From: Streptomyces graminofaciens
GTDB lineage: Bacteria; Actinomycetota; Actinomycetes; Streptomycetales; Streptomycetaceae
Assembly (NCBI RefSeq): GCF_030294945.1
Contig: NZ_AP018448.1
Location: 1,116,001 to 1,180,000, forward strand
Direction: 5' to 3'
Length of the DNA stretch: 64,000 nucleotides
The notes beneath the pieces are model-generated. The model saw only the letters and a program-made list of their open reading frames with translations, searched no databases and was not told the origin of the DNA. Every line of letters begins with the position of its first letter. The first letter of the stretch is position 1. This document shows, one piece after another, positions 52,832 to 61,237 of the stretch. The translations under genes were made by a program, and so were the position numbers.

Positions 52832-54052
52832 TCACCCAGAAGGACGGACGTCCCCCACGGATCCGTTCAGGAAGTGGAATCCGGGGCGCGGATGCATCAG
52901 GAACTCGTGGTGGGAGATGTTCCATGCGTAGGCGCCCGCGAGGGAGAAGGCCACCCTGTCCCCCGCACGCAGCCCGGGTGCGTGGACGTTCCGGGCGAGG
53001 AGGTCCTTCGGGGTGCAGAGCTGCCCGGTGAGGGTGATGTGCTCCCCGTCGGCCGCCGGGCGGGGCCACGGGTGCGGCCACTCCTCGACCGGCAATACCG
53101 AGCAGGGTTGGTCGTGCCCCTTGGTCGCCGGGGTGCGCAGGTGATGGGTGCCGCCCCGGACCACGGCGAACTCCTCGCCATGGCTGTGCTTCACGTCCAG
53201 CACCTCGGTGGCGTACCAGCCGCAGTACACGGTCAGGGCCCGCCCGGGTTCGATGCGCAGCGTCAGTTCCGGGTGCTCGGCGGCCAGCCGGCCGAGGCCT
53301 TCGCCGTACGCCGTCCAGTCGAAGCGGCGGCCCGGGTGGGCGTAGTCCACGGACATGCCGCCGCCCACGTTGACCTCGGAGAGGGGGACACCCAGGCCCG
53401 TGGCCCACTCCACGATGGAGCGGGCGACGGCCAGTTGTTCGGGGGCGTCGAGTCCGCTCGCCAAGTGGGCGTGAACACCGCGCAGTTCGAGGTGCGGGTA
53501 GGTGCCGTCGGTGAGGAGGCGGACCAGGTGGGGCGCCCGGGAGGGGTCGAGGCCGAACGGGGTGGGGCGGCCTCCCATCGCGAGGGAGCTGCCCGCCAGG
53601 GCTCCGTCACCGACGGCGAGGTTGAAGCGGAGCAGCACCGCCACGCCGGTGCCCGGCACGGTCTGCCGGGCCAGTTCGGCGAGCACGCGCAGTTCGTGTT
53701 CGCTCTCCACGTGGAAGCGTTCGACGCCCTGCTCCAGGGCCGCGCGGATCTCGTCCGGGGTCTTGCCAGGCCCCCCGAAGGCCAGCGGGCGGCCGGGCAC
53801 GGCCATCGCGACATGGGCGAGCTCGCCGCCGGAGGACACCTCGTAGCCGTCGACGTACGGGGCGAGCGCGGTGAGGATCTCCGGCTCGGGGTTGGCCTTG
53901 GCCGCGTAGTACAGCTCGACCCGCTCGGGCAGCGCGGCCCGTACGAACGCGGCGTGCTCGCGCAGGGCCGCCAAGTCGTAGAGGTAGGCGGGGAGTTCGG
54001 TGGGCGGAAGGGACAACGCGCGGTCGTGTACGGCTGCGGTGGGCTCGTTCAT
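52832..54052 (-). CDS. PLP-dependent decarboxylase, diaminopimelate/ornithine-decarboxylase fold (siderophore type)
   Basis: 406 residues. Fold III PLP enzyme: Lys52 in YYAAKANPE forms the Schiff base, GGGMSVDY and EPGRAL are the phosphate- and substrate-binding segments, and GQLCTPKDLLA carries the conserved active-site Cys. It overlaps the synthetase gene before it by 4 bp (ATGA). In siderophore operons such as staphyloferrin B (SbnH), this enzyme decarboxylates an amino-acid-citryl intermediate or makes a diamine. The substrate here is inferred. Confidence 0.9.
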   Translation of the reverse strand: MNEPTAAVHDRALSLPPTELPAYLYDLAALREHAAFVRAALPERVELYYAAKANPEPEILTALAPYVDGYEVSSGGELAHVAMAVPGRPLAFGGPGKTPDEIRAALEQGVERFHVESEHELRVLAELARQTVPGTGVAVLLRFNLAVGDGALAGSSLAMGGRPTPFGLDPSRAPHLVRLLTDGTYPHLELRGVHAHLASGLDAPEQLAVARSIVEWATGLGVPLSEVNVGGGMSVDYAHPGRRFDWTAYGEGLGRLAAEHPELTLRIEPGRALTVYCGWYATEVLDVKHSHGEEFAVVRGGTHHLRTPATKGHDQPCSVLPVEEWPHPWPRPAADGEHITLTGQLCTPKDLLARNVHAPGLRAGDRVAFSLAGAYAWNISHHEFLMHPRPGFHFLNGSVGDVRPSG

Positions 54053-55752
54053 CGGGTGCTCCAGCGGAGGATGTCCTCGGCGAGTGGCGAGGGCAGGCGG
54101 ACGTAGCCGGCATCGCGGTCGGCCTTGCGTTCCCAGCGGGTGAGCAGGTTGGCCTTCGCGGGCAGCGGCACCCCGGCGAGCAGGGCGGCGAGGCGGGGCG
54201 GGCAGCTCTCCTCGTCGGCGTACTCCTGGAGCACGGCACGGACCGCCGCCCACAGAGCGGCCTCGGTGTCGGGGTTCAGGTCGGCCAGGGCGGCGAGCAG
54301 CTCGGCGACATGGTTGACCAGCAGGCAGTACACGACCCGGTCCCAGCCTCGCTGGGCGTCGTACGACATCGGGGCGGCGACGTCGGGCGGGAGCGCGGCG
54401 AGGGTGTCGGCGTGGTGGTCGGGGACGAGCTTGGTGCCCTCCAGGTCGCGGAAGAGGACCTGGGCGGGCATGCCGTCGGCGTCGACGCAGATCAGGACGT
54501 TCTGGAGGTGGGGTTCCAGGACGAGGCCGTGGTCGAAGTAGGCGGACAGGACGGGCGGGACGAGGAGGCGCAGGTACGCCCTCCACCAGTCCGGCGCGGT
54601 CTGCGGGCCCCTGCCGGCGAGGAGGCGGGAGATGTGCGCGGCGCTGGTCGGGTACTCGTCTGCGACGGCGGCCGCGAGCAGCGGGGTCGTGCCGGGCAGC
54701 AGCCGCCGGGACAGGCCTTCGCGGACGATCACGCCGAAGCCTTCGAGGAGGGCCCGGTCGGGGCTGCCGTCGGGGCCGGGGAGGGCGAGGCTGCGGTAGC
54801 CGGGTTCGCGGAGCATCGCGCTGCCGGGGAAGCGGGTCTCCAGGTCGGCGAGGGCCGGGGCGAGGACGCGGGTGAGGGCGACGGCGCCGACGAGTTCGTA
54901 ACTGGCGTTCTTGCGGAGGCAGTTGGTGATGCGGACGTTGAGGCTGAACTTCAGGAAGGCGTCGCCGTCGAAGAGGGTGCGGACGGAGGCGGTGGCGGCG
55001 TGGTGCGGGCCGCCTGGGCCGAGGTCGAGGATGTCGCCGCGGCCGAGGGCCTCGCGCAGCAGCGGGTGGTCGCGCAGCATCTCGTACTGCCAGGGGTGTG
55101 CGGGCAGCAGCCGGTAGCCCTCTGGGATGTCGCCGCGTTCCCCGTCGAGGACGGCGGTGGCGCCTGGCGCGGCGCCCTCCTCGGCGATGAGGTGGGCGCG
55201 TACGGCGAGGAGGCGCAGCGGGAAGGAGGCGCCGGCCTCCGGGGCGTACGACTGCCAGGCGTCCGCGTCGCCCGTGCGGGCCTTGGGCGTCGGGTGGAAG
55301 CGATGGCCGAAGAGGAGGGACTGTTCGGAGGCGAGGTAGTCCGGGAGGCCTTCGGGCCCGGTCTCGCGGGTGGCGAGCGCGGTGGTGACGGTGTGGTGGC
55401 TGGCCTCGACCTGGTGCAGGAACTCGTCGTTGCGGACACCGGTGCGCAGCGACAGTTCGTCGTGCGTGTACCGGGCGAGACGGTGCCAGTCGACCTGCTG
55501 CCAGCCGCTGTCGGTCTGCTCGTGCACGGGGCCGGTGAAGCGGTGGGCGCCGATCAGGGACGTACGGCGCAGGGCGACGCGGAGCAACAGGCCGCGGCGG
55601 GGCAGCCGCAGCATCAGGTGGCCGTCGCTGACGGCGGTCTGGTGCTCGGGGCCCGACACCTCGCGGAGCAGGCAGTTGAGGAGGGTGTGGGCCACCACGT
55701 CGTCGGCGGTGGGCAGATGGGTGGTACCGAGCGATTCGGTCAGCGGGGGCAT
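54049..55752 (-). CDS. IucA/IucC-type NRPS-independent siderophore synthetase 1
   Basis: 567 residues. NIS synthetase features: PAHPWQYEMLRDHP (ATP-binding His), FLKFSLNVRITNCLRKNASY, and the second half with GLVLEPHLQNVLICVDADG then LFRDLEG. C-terminal FhuF-like tail. It condenses an amine or alcohol with a carboxylate by acyl-adenylate chemistry, usually with citrate. It overlaps the exporter gene by one base and the decarboxylase by four, so translation is coupled along the operon. Confidence 0.92.
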   Translation of the reverse strand: MPPLTESLGTTHLPTADDVVAHTLLNCLLREVSGPEHQTAVSDGHLMLRLPRRGLLLRVALRRTSLIGAHRFTGPVHEQTDSGWQQVDWHRLARYTHDELSLRTGVRNDEFLHQVEASHHTVTTALATRETGPEGLPDYLASEQSLLFGHRFHPTPKARTGDADAWQSYAPEAGASFPLRLLAVRAHLIAEEGAAPGATAVLDGERGDIPEGYRLLPAHPWQYEMLRDHPLLREALGRGDILDLGPGGPHHAATASVRTLFDGDAFLKFSLNVRITNCLRKNASYELVGAVALTRVLAPALADLETRFPGSAMLREPGYRSLALPGPDGSPDRALLEGFGVIVREGLSRRLLPGTTPLLAAAVADEYPTSAAHISRLLAGRGPQTAPDWWRAYLRLLVPPVLSAYFDHGLVLEPHLQNVLICVDADGMPAQVLFRDLEGTKLVPDHHADTLAALPPDVAAPMSYDAQRGWDRVVYCLLVNHVAELLAALADLNPDTEAALWAAVRAVLQEYADEESCPPRLAALLAGVPLPAKANLLTRWERKADRDAGYVRLPSPLAEDILRWSTR

Positions 55753-56975
55753 CAGTGGCTCCAGCGGTTGCGCAGACGTGAGGGGAGATGTGGAGGGAGA
55801 AGGGTCGCGGGGGCGGTGAGGGCGGCGACGGCACCGCCTGTGAGGACGGGCGCGGCCCGTCGGAAGCGGACGCTGCCGAGGGCCGCCGTCATCCCGGCGG
55901 CGAAGGCGCCCGCCTTGGAGAAGGACTCCGGCGAGCCGAACATCCCGCCGGGGGCCCGGCCCCGGGCGCAGTCGGCGGCCAGGATCGACAGGCCGACCAT
56001 GCCGAGGGTGAGGCCCGCGCCCAGCAGCAGCCGTACGGCGATCAGGGCGGGCAGGGTGTGGGCGACGCCGTGCCCGGCGAGGCCGAGGGCTATCAGAGCG
56101 AAGCCGAACGCCATGCCCGGCCGGGGGCGGGTGTGTATCGCGCGGTGCACTGGCACGGCCGTGACCAGGTAGCAGAGGTGGGGCAGGGCGAACAGCAGAC
56201 CGGACAGGGCCGCCGAGGCACCCGGGAGACGCTCCTCGACGAGAAAGACGAGGTAGGGGTAGGAGATGACGGCGGAGAAGACGAAGACGAACTCCAGGGC
56301 GTACAGGGTGCGGAGGGCTCCGCTCGGGGACGTGTCCGCGTTGCTCGCGTCGGCCGTGCTCTGCGTCTCCCGCTGTTCCTGTCGCCGTCCTTCGCCCGGC
56401 TCGGGCAGGGCCGCCGGCAGCAGGGCGGCGGCGAGCGGGAGCAGGGCGAGGAGGGCGTACTGGCGGTGCGGGGGCAGCCAGGGCGAGAGCGCGCCTACGA
56501 CGATCGGCGCCACGACCAGCGCGGCCCGTGCTCTGCCCTGCATGAGGGTGAGCGCCTTCGACAGGCTGGACCCTTCGAGCGCGGCGCCCGGATAGCCGTT
56601 GGAGGCTCCGACGGTGCCGCCCGGGATGCACTGGAGGAGCAGCGCCCCCGTGAACATGGCGATCGAGTCGGCCCACCCGGCGATGAGGAAGGAGCCGGCG
56701 AGTCCCAGCTGGGCCCGCAGCAGCAGCCGCTTTCGTCCCAGGCGGTCGGCGGGCCGTCCCCACATGGGTGCCGTGACAGCGCTGGACACGGTCGGTACGA
56801 CGTACAGCACCCCCGCCCAGCGGGCGGTGCGGTCGCCCGGCTCGGGGAGGATCTGCGTGAAGTTCGGCGGCAGTCCGAGCGCGGCGAAGGACGCCACGAA
56901 GTAGCAGGCGGCGACGGCGTGGACCTGACGGCGGCCGAAGGCGGGGCGCGCCACGGGCAGCGCCACGGCCGTCAT
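55752..56975 (-). CDS. MFS transporter, putative siderophore exporter
   Basis: 407 residues, about twelve hydrophobic segments. The loop between helices 2 and 3 reads GRPADRLGRKRLL (classical MFS motif), and the large central loop is acidic and Ser/Thr-rich (EPGEGRRQEQRETQ). It lies inside the siderophore operon between two synthetase genes, the position of export genes such as sbnD. Export of the finished siderophore is therefore the likely role. Overlaps both neighbours (1 and 4 bp). Confidence 0.88.
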   Translation of the reverse strand: MTAVALPVARPAFGRRQVHAVAACYFVASFAALGLPPNFTQILPEPGDRTARWAGVLYVVPTVSSAVTAPMWGRPADRLGRKRLLLRAQLGLAGSFLIAGWADSIAMFTGALLLQCIPGGTVGASNGYPGAALEGSSLSKALTLMQGRARAALVVAPIVVGALSPWLPPHRQYALLALLPLAAALLPAALPEPGEGRRQEQRETQSTADASNADTSPSGALRTLYALEFVFVFSAVISYPYLVFLVEERLPGASAALSGLLFALPHLCYLVTAVPVHRAIHTRPRPGMAFGFALIALGLAGHGVAHTLPALIAVRLLLGAGLTLGMVGLSILAADCARGRAPGGMFGSPESFSKAGAFAAGMTAALGSVRFRRAAPVLTGGAVAALTAPATLLPPHLPSRLRNRWSH

Positions 56976-58708
56976 GGCGAACCACCCGCCCGGAGAAGGT
57001 AGTTGGGCCCGGTGGTGTAGTGCTTGTTGATGTCGGCGGCACCCGACCGCTCCTTGCTGAGCAGCGTCCCGGCGGTCACCATCGCCTTCACCGGCAGCCA
57101 GGGTGCGTCGAGCACCCGCTCGCGCAGTACGGCTCCCGCGTCGCCGCCGATGCGGTCGACGGCCTCGGCGAGCCGGTCCCGTACGAGGTTCAGCAGGTCC
57201 GGCAGCGGGGCGCGCCCGTGCCGGGCGAGGCCGAACGCGTAGGCGCCCGCGCACAGGTGGAGGGTGATGGTGGTGAAGACGTCGGCCACCGCGCTGTCGT
57301 CCGGGCCGAAGGTGCGGGGGTCGTCGAAACCCCAGGTGCCGCCCCCCAGTGTTGCCGCGAGCCGTGCGCTGTTGATACGCGGGCCGTCGTTGTCCTTCAG
57401 CAGCAGCCGCAGGTCACCCGGCTCGGGGCCGAGGACCAGGGAGATGTTCTGCTGGTGGGACTCCAGGGCGATGCCGTAACCGAAGAGCGTGGTCTGCCAG
57501 TCGAAGAGGAGGGTGAGCACCGCGTCCAGGAGGGCGAGCGGGTCGCCGTCGTGGAAGCGGTCGGCGAGGTGGTCGACGACCAGGCCGCCGCCGGGTGCCT
57601 CGGCGAGCAGGGCGGCCAGGGGGACGACGAGCGAGTTGTCGAGGCCCTCGGGGTAGCGGCGGCACAGCACGGCGAGAAGTTCGTGTCCGGCGTGCGCGTA
57701 CCCGGTCTCGTCGGCGTGCAGGACCGAGTCCCGGAAGCGGGGCTCGCGGTCGGTCACGGCCGCCAGCAGCCGCTGGCCCGCCGCGCCGTCGACGAGGGTG
57801 CCGGGCTTGATGGACCGCTTGTTCCGCAAACCCAACGTGGCGGTGGCGAGCGGGAGTTTGAGGTGCAGCGTGGGGTCGTCGGCGACGGCGACCGTGCGCA
57901 TGGAGAGGGTGGGTACGACGTCGAGGTACGCCCGCTCGGCGAGCACCGCGCGGTCCGCGAGCCCCGTCTCGCGCAGTGCGGCGTCGAGCGGTGCGCCGAC
58001 GGTCAGCGGGTGGACGGGCAGGGCGACATGAGTGCTGTCCAGGTCCGCCCGCAACCCCAGCCCGGAGGGTGTGGGCCAGTGGTCCGTGGGCAGTTCCCCG
58101 GTGATCGTCTCCCGGGGAAGCGCCAGCCAGCGCAGTGCGAAACGCCGGCCGAACTCCGGTGCGTAGGAGCGGAGTTGCTTCTCGCGCAGCCCAGAGCGGC
58201 CGCGTGCGGTCGGGTACACCGGGTGGTCGAGGCGGGCGGCGAGGGTGTCGTACGCGAGGCTGCGGGCGAGGCCCGTCCAGTGGGCCGGGTCGGGGCCGTA
58301 CCGGTCGGCGAGCGCGTCCCGTACGGACTCCCTCGTCGTGTGGTGCAGCCGCATCGTCGCGAGAGTCTGGCGGCACTCCTCGGCGAAGGCGTCGAAGCCG
58401 TCGCGGTCGACGGGCTCGGCCAGGGCGCGCAGCTCGCCGAGGATGGACTCGCAGGTGGTGAGCCGGGTTCCGTCCCCCTCCCGCACAAGGAAGGGAAGTC
58501 GGGCGGTGTACGCGTACTGGAATCCGTCCTCGACCACCGGCAGCAGTACGGCATCGGACAACCCCACCGGCAGACGCAGCCAGCGGCCGTCCGCCCGTTC
58601 GGTGAGCGCGCTGCGGGTACGCAGGCCGACGACGTCCTCGCGGAGCAGTGCGCCGAGCACTCTGGTGAGCAGTTCGGGCTCGGCGGTGTCCACTCGTGTG
58701 GCCGTCAC
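56972..58708 (-). CDS. IucA/IucC-type NRPS-independent siderophore synthetase 2
   Basis: 578 residues. Motifs: VALPVHPLTVGAPLDAALRE, LHLKLPLATATLGLRNKRSI, ALESHQQNISLVLGPEPGDL, LLKDNDGPRINSA. Compared with synthetase 1 the HPW is HPL and the EPHLQN is ESHQQN, so the two are different types. They probably perform two separate condensations, for example on the two ends of citrate. Overlaps the ATP-grasp and exporter genes by 4 bp each. Confidence 0.92.
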   Translation of the reverse strand: MTATRVDTAEPELLTRVLGALLREDVVGLRTRSALTERADGRWLRLPVGLSDAVLLPVVEDGFQYAYTARLPFLVREGDGTRLTTCESILGELRALAEPVDRDGFDAFAEECRQTLATMRLHHTTRESVRDALADRYGPDPAHWTGLARSLAYDTLAARLDHPVYPTARGRSGLREKQLRSYAPEFGRRFALRWLALPRETITGELPTDHWPTPSGLGLRADLDSTHVALPVHPLTVGAPLDAALRETGLADRAVLAERAYLDVVPTLSMRTVAVADDPTLHLKLPLATATLGLRNKRSIKPGTLVDGAAGQRLLAAVTDREPRFRDSVLHADETGYAHAGHELLAVLCRRYPEGLDNSLVVPLAALLAEAPGGGLVVDHLADRFHDGDPLALLDAVLTLLFDWQTTLFGYGIALESHQQNISLVLGPEPGDLRLLLKDNDGPRINSARLAATLGGGTWGFDDPRTFGPDDSAVADVFTTITLHLCAGAYAFGLARHGRAPLPDLLNLVRDRLAEAVDRIGGDAGAVLRERVLDAPWLPVKAMVTAGTLLSKERSGAADINKHYTTGPNYLLRAGGSP

Positions 58709-59895
58709 GGCTGGATCTCCCAGCGCTGGGCGGCCAGGAAGTCGGCCACCACCCGGTCGACGGTCCCCTGGCCGGTGCCGGTCGCGCGGAGCACGCCGAG
58801 GTAGTCGCGGTTGGTCCGGTACAGGTCGTGGCGTTCACCGACCTCACGGAGCGGACGATACGTCAGATCAACGCCGTCGATGTGGAGTTCGGTGGCTCCA
58901 GGGGCGGCGACGAGTGTGCCCGCGCTCTCGGCGCACGGGTACTCCAGCCGGGCCGCGCCGTCACGGCGGAGGTCGAGGTCCGTGGGCAGCGGCTCGCCGA
59001 GGTGGGTGCGGAGGATGTGCTCGAACAGGGGGAGGTCGAGGAGCTGGGCGAGCAGCAGGTCGCACTGGTCGCCGATGGCCCGGTAGTTGACCTCGATGAT
59101 CCGTGCCCGGCCCTCGTGGACGACGAACTCGGTGTGACAGGCGCCGAACCCGACGCTCAGCGCGTCGAGTTGGGCGAGGACCTGCGCGACGACCGGTTCG
59201 GGGTGGGCCGGGACGAACGTCAGCCGCTCCTCGATGAAGTACGGCGGCGGAGACAGCTCGGTGTGGAAGCCGCCGATGATGTGCCTGAGGCGGCCGTCGC
59301 CGAGGGTCTCCAGGGTGTACAGCTCGCCGGGCAGATATTCCTCGACGACGAGGGTGGCCCCGGTGCGGCGGGCCAGGGTCTCCTTGCCGCGCGCGACGAG
59401 CTCCTCGGGGCTGTCGACGAGCACGACGTCCTCGCTGGCGACACCCTCGCGGGGCTTGAGGACACACGGGTACGGCGCGCCCTGGACGGCGGGTCCGGTG
59501 AGGTCGGCCGGTTCGGTGATCTCGGCGGACCAGACGGTGTCCACGCCGGCGGCGGCCAGGCGGCGGCGCATCTCGCCCTTGTCCTTGGCGCGCAGGGTGG
59601 CCCGCCAGTCCTTGCCGGGGAGGCCGAAGTAGTGGGCGGCTAGGGCGGCCTGGGTCTGGAGGTGGTCGCTGTTGGTGAAGACCGCGCCGGGCCGGTGGTG
59701 GGTGGAGATGCGGGTGACTACGGCACGGAAGTCGCGTACGTCGCAGTCGAGGACCTCGATGTGGGGGTAAGCGGCGCGGTGGGCGGCGGGCCGGTCGGTG
59801 AGGACCGTGATGTCGAGGCCGAGCCGGGCGGCGGCGGGCAGAAAGCCCTCGGTGACGGAGTCGGTGGGGTTCAGGGCGAGCAGGTACAGGCGCAT
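58705..59895 (-). CDS. ATP-grasp ligase of the siderophore operon
   Basis: 396 residues. ATP-grasp layout: an N-terminal Rossmann-like domain (MRLYLLALNPTDSVTEGFLP), then YPCVLKPREGVASEDVVLVD (nucleotide Lys), VVEEYLPGELYTLETLG, and RIIEVNYRAIGDQCDLLL with the metal-binding Glu-Asn pair. Such enzymes make an amide or peptide bond from an acyl phosphate. First gene of the operon and thus potentially the first step, e.g. joining two building blocks before synthetase action. Confidence 0.9.
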   Translation of the reverse strand: MRLYLLALNPTDSVTEGFLPAAARLGLDITVLTDRPAAHRAAYPHIEVLDCDVRDFRAVVTRISTHHRPGAVFTNSDHLQTQAALAAHYFGLPGKDWRATLRAKDKGEMRRRLAAAGVDTVWSAEITEPADLTGPAVQGAPYPCVLKPREGVASEDVVLVDSPEELVARGKETLARRTGATLVVEEYLPGELYTLETLGDGRLRHIIGGFHTELSPPPYFIEERLTFVPAHPEPVVAQVLAQLDALSVGFGACHTEFVVHEGRARIIEVNYRAIGDQCDLLLAQLLDLPLFEHILRTHLGEPLPTDLDLRRDGAARLEYPCAESAGTLVAAPGATELHIDGVDLTYRPLREVGERHDLYRTNRDYLGVLRATGTGQGTVDRVVADFLAAQRWEIQP

Positions 59896-60019
59896 GGGGT
59901 GGTGCGTGGCTTCCGCTAGCGGGTGGGGGGTTGGGACGGAAAAAGGGGCAGGTGCCTCAGGCCACGCAGGTGTGCGCCGGTGGGCGCGGCCCGTTCGGTC
60001 GCAGTCACGAAACGTGAGA

Positions 60020-60038
60020 TCAGGTGAGGCATGTTTTA
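60020..60038 (-). promoter_or_regulatory. Partial iron-box candidate upstream of the siderophore operon
   Basis: Read on the minus strand, TAAAACATGCCTCACCTGA matches the right half of the DmdR/IdeR consensus TTAGGTTAGGCTCACCTAA well (CTCACCT) and the left half poorly (11 of 19 overall). It lies 125 bp before the ATP-grasp start. A weak call on its own; the strong site at 60175 is in the same divergent region. Confidence 0.35.
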
Positions 60039-60174
60039 GCTTTCAACAGATGCGTGATCACTGTGGCGATCACCGCTCTCGATCAGTCCGCCATGAACCT
60101 CACAGGTCAACGAACTGCACACATCCATCACACCTTCACTCGCCCCGATGACCATCGGAACTGGATCTTACAGC

Positions 60175-60193
60175 TAAGGTAAGGCTTACCTTG
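60175..60193 (+). promoter_or_regulatory. Iron box (DmdR/IdeR site) before the siderophore reductase gene
   Basis: TAAGGTAAGGCTTACCTTG contains the perfect inverted repeat AAGGTAA-G-G-C-TTACCTT and agrees with TTAGGTTAGGCTCACCTAA in 14 of 19 positions. It lies 37 bp upstream of the reductase ATG. Iron-loaded DmdR/IdeR would repress here, turning the reductase, and perhaps the divergent biosynthetic operon, on when iron is scarce. Confidence 0.8.
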
Positions 60194-60230
60194 TAAGTTC
60201 GCCTCACATCCTCACGCTCTGGAGTTGCCG

Positions 60231-61106
60231 ATGACCGTGACCCTGGAGACCGCCCCGGCCCCCGCGGCCATGCGCGCCCCCGCCCTCCCCTCTCTCCTCG
60301 CCACCGCCTACAACCGCCTGGACAAGATGTGCGAGGCGCTGTCCGTGCGCGTACTGGAACCCGGCTCGGCGGCGCCCTCGAATTCACCTCAACAGGCCTA
60401 TAGGACTGTTGGGTTGACGGAGTCCCAGGCGGGCGTGGAGGCCTTCGTCGAGGCGGAGAAGGCGCGCATCCTCGACGGCTACGACCACACGGCACCCCGG
60501 CATGTCGCCGCCTCCCGCGCACTGCACGACTACGCGTGGTCGGTCGGCCTGCTGATGAGCGGCGTCTGGTACCTGGAGCGCAGGGTGCCGCGCATCGCCC
60601 CCGAGGACATTCGGGTCGACCTCGCGTCCGGCACCTACGAGCTCAGGCCGGGATCCCTCCTCACCTGCCTGCCGGACGACCCGGCCGCGCTCCTCACCGG
60701 GACCCGGACCGTGGCCCGACACGAGGCCCTGAGCGCCGAGTTGAGGAGTGCCGTCGCCGATCACATGGGGCCGGTGCTGGACGCGCTGGGCCCGTACGTA
60801 CGGCGGGGCTCACGGGCCCTGTGGGGCATGGTGTCGGACGACCTGGTCTCCGGCATCTGGTACCTCGGCCGCATGCTGGGCGAGGAGGCGACCGCGGTGC
60901 GGGCCGCCTCCGAGGTGCTGCCCGGAGCCCGGGCACCCTTCCCCGGTGGCGCCGACTTCCGGACGCTCCGCACGAGCGACGGCCGGGAGCACCCGACCCG
61001 GACCCGGATGGGCTGCTGCCTCTACTACACGATCCGCCCGGCCGAGGCCTGCTCGACGTGCCCGCGCACCTGCGACGCCGAACGGCTGCGCCGCCTCGAA
61101 GGGTGA
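60231..61106 (+). CDS. (2Fe-2S) ferric-siderophore reductase (FhuF-like)
   Basis: 291 residues from the ATG at 60231 (GGAG upstream). The C-terminus carries the FhuF cysteine signature CC-x10-C-x2-C (GCCLYYTIRPAEACSTCPRTC) binding a 2Fe-2S cluster. The rest is helical, like IucA/C C-terminal tails and FhuF. It reduces Fe(III)-siderophore complexes in the cytoplasm and so releases iron. It is divergent from the biosynthetic operon behind an iron box. Confidence 0.92.
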   Translation: MTVTLETAPAPAAMRAPALPSLLATAYNRLDKMCEALSVRVLEPGSAAPSNSPQQAYRTVGLTESQAGVEAFVEAEKARILDGYDHTAPRHVAASRALHDYAWSVGLLMSGVWYLERRVPRIAPEDIRVDLASGTYELRPGSLLTCLPDDPAALLTGTRTVARHEALSAELRSAVADHMGPVLDALGPYVRRGSRALWGMVSDDLVSGIWYLGRMLGEEATAVRAASEVLPGARAPFPGGADFRTLRTSDGREHPTRTRMGCCLYYTIRPAEACSTCPRTCDAERLRRLEG

Positions 61107-61237
61107 CCCGTCGGGGCCTCCGAAACTTTCGATCTCCGTCCGGTACCGTCCCGCGATTGACGCCATCGGGCACCCATAGGAAAACTTTCGGTGTGTTTCC
61201 CACAGGAAGCATCAGAACCACACACGCTGGAGGTCCC

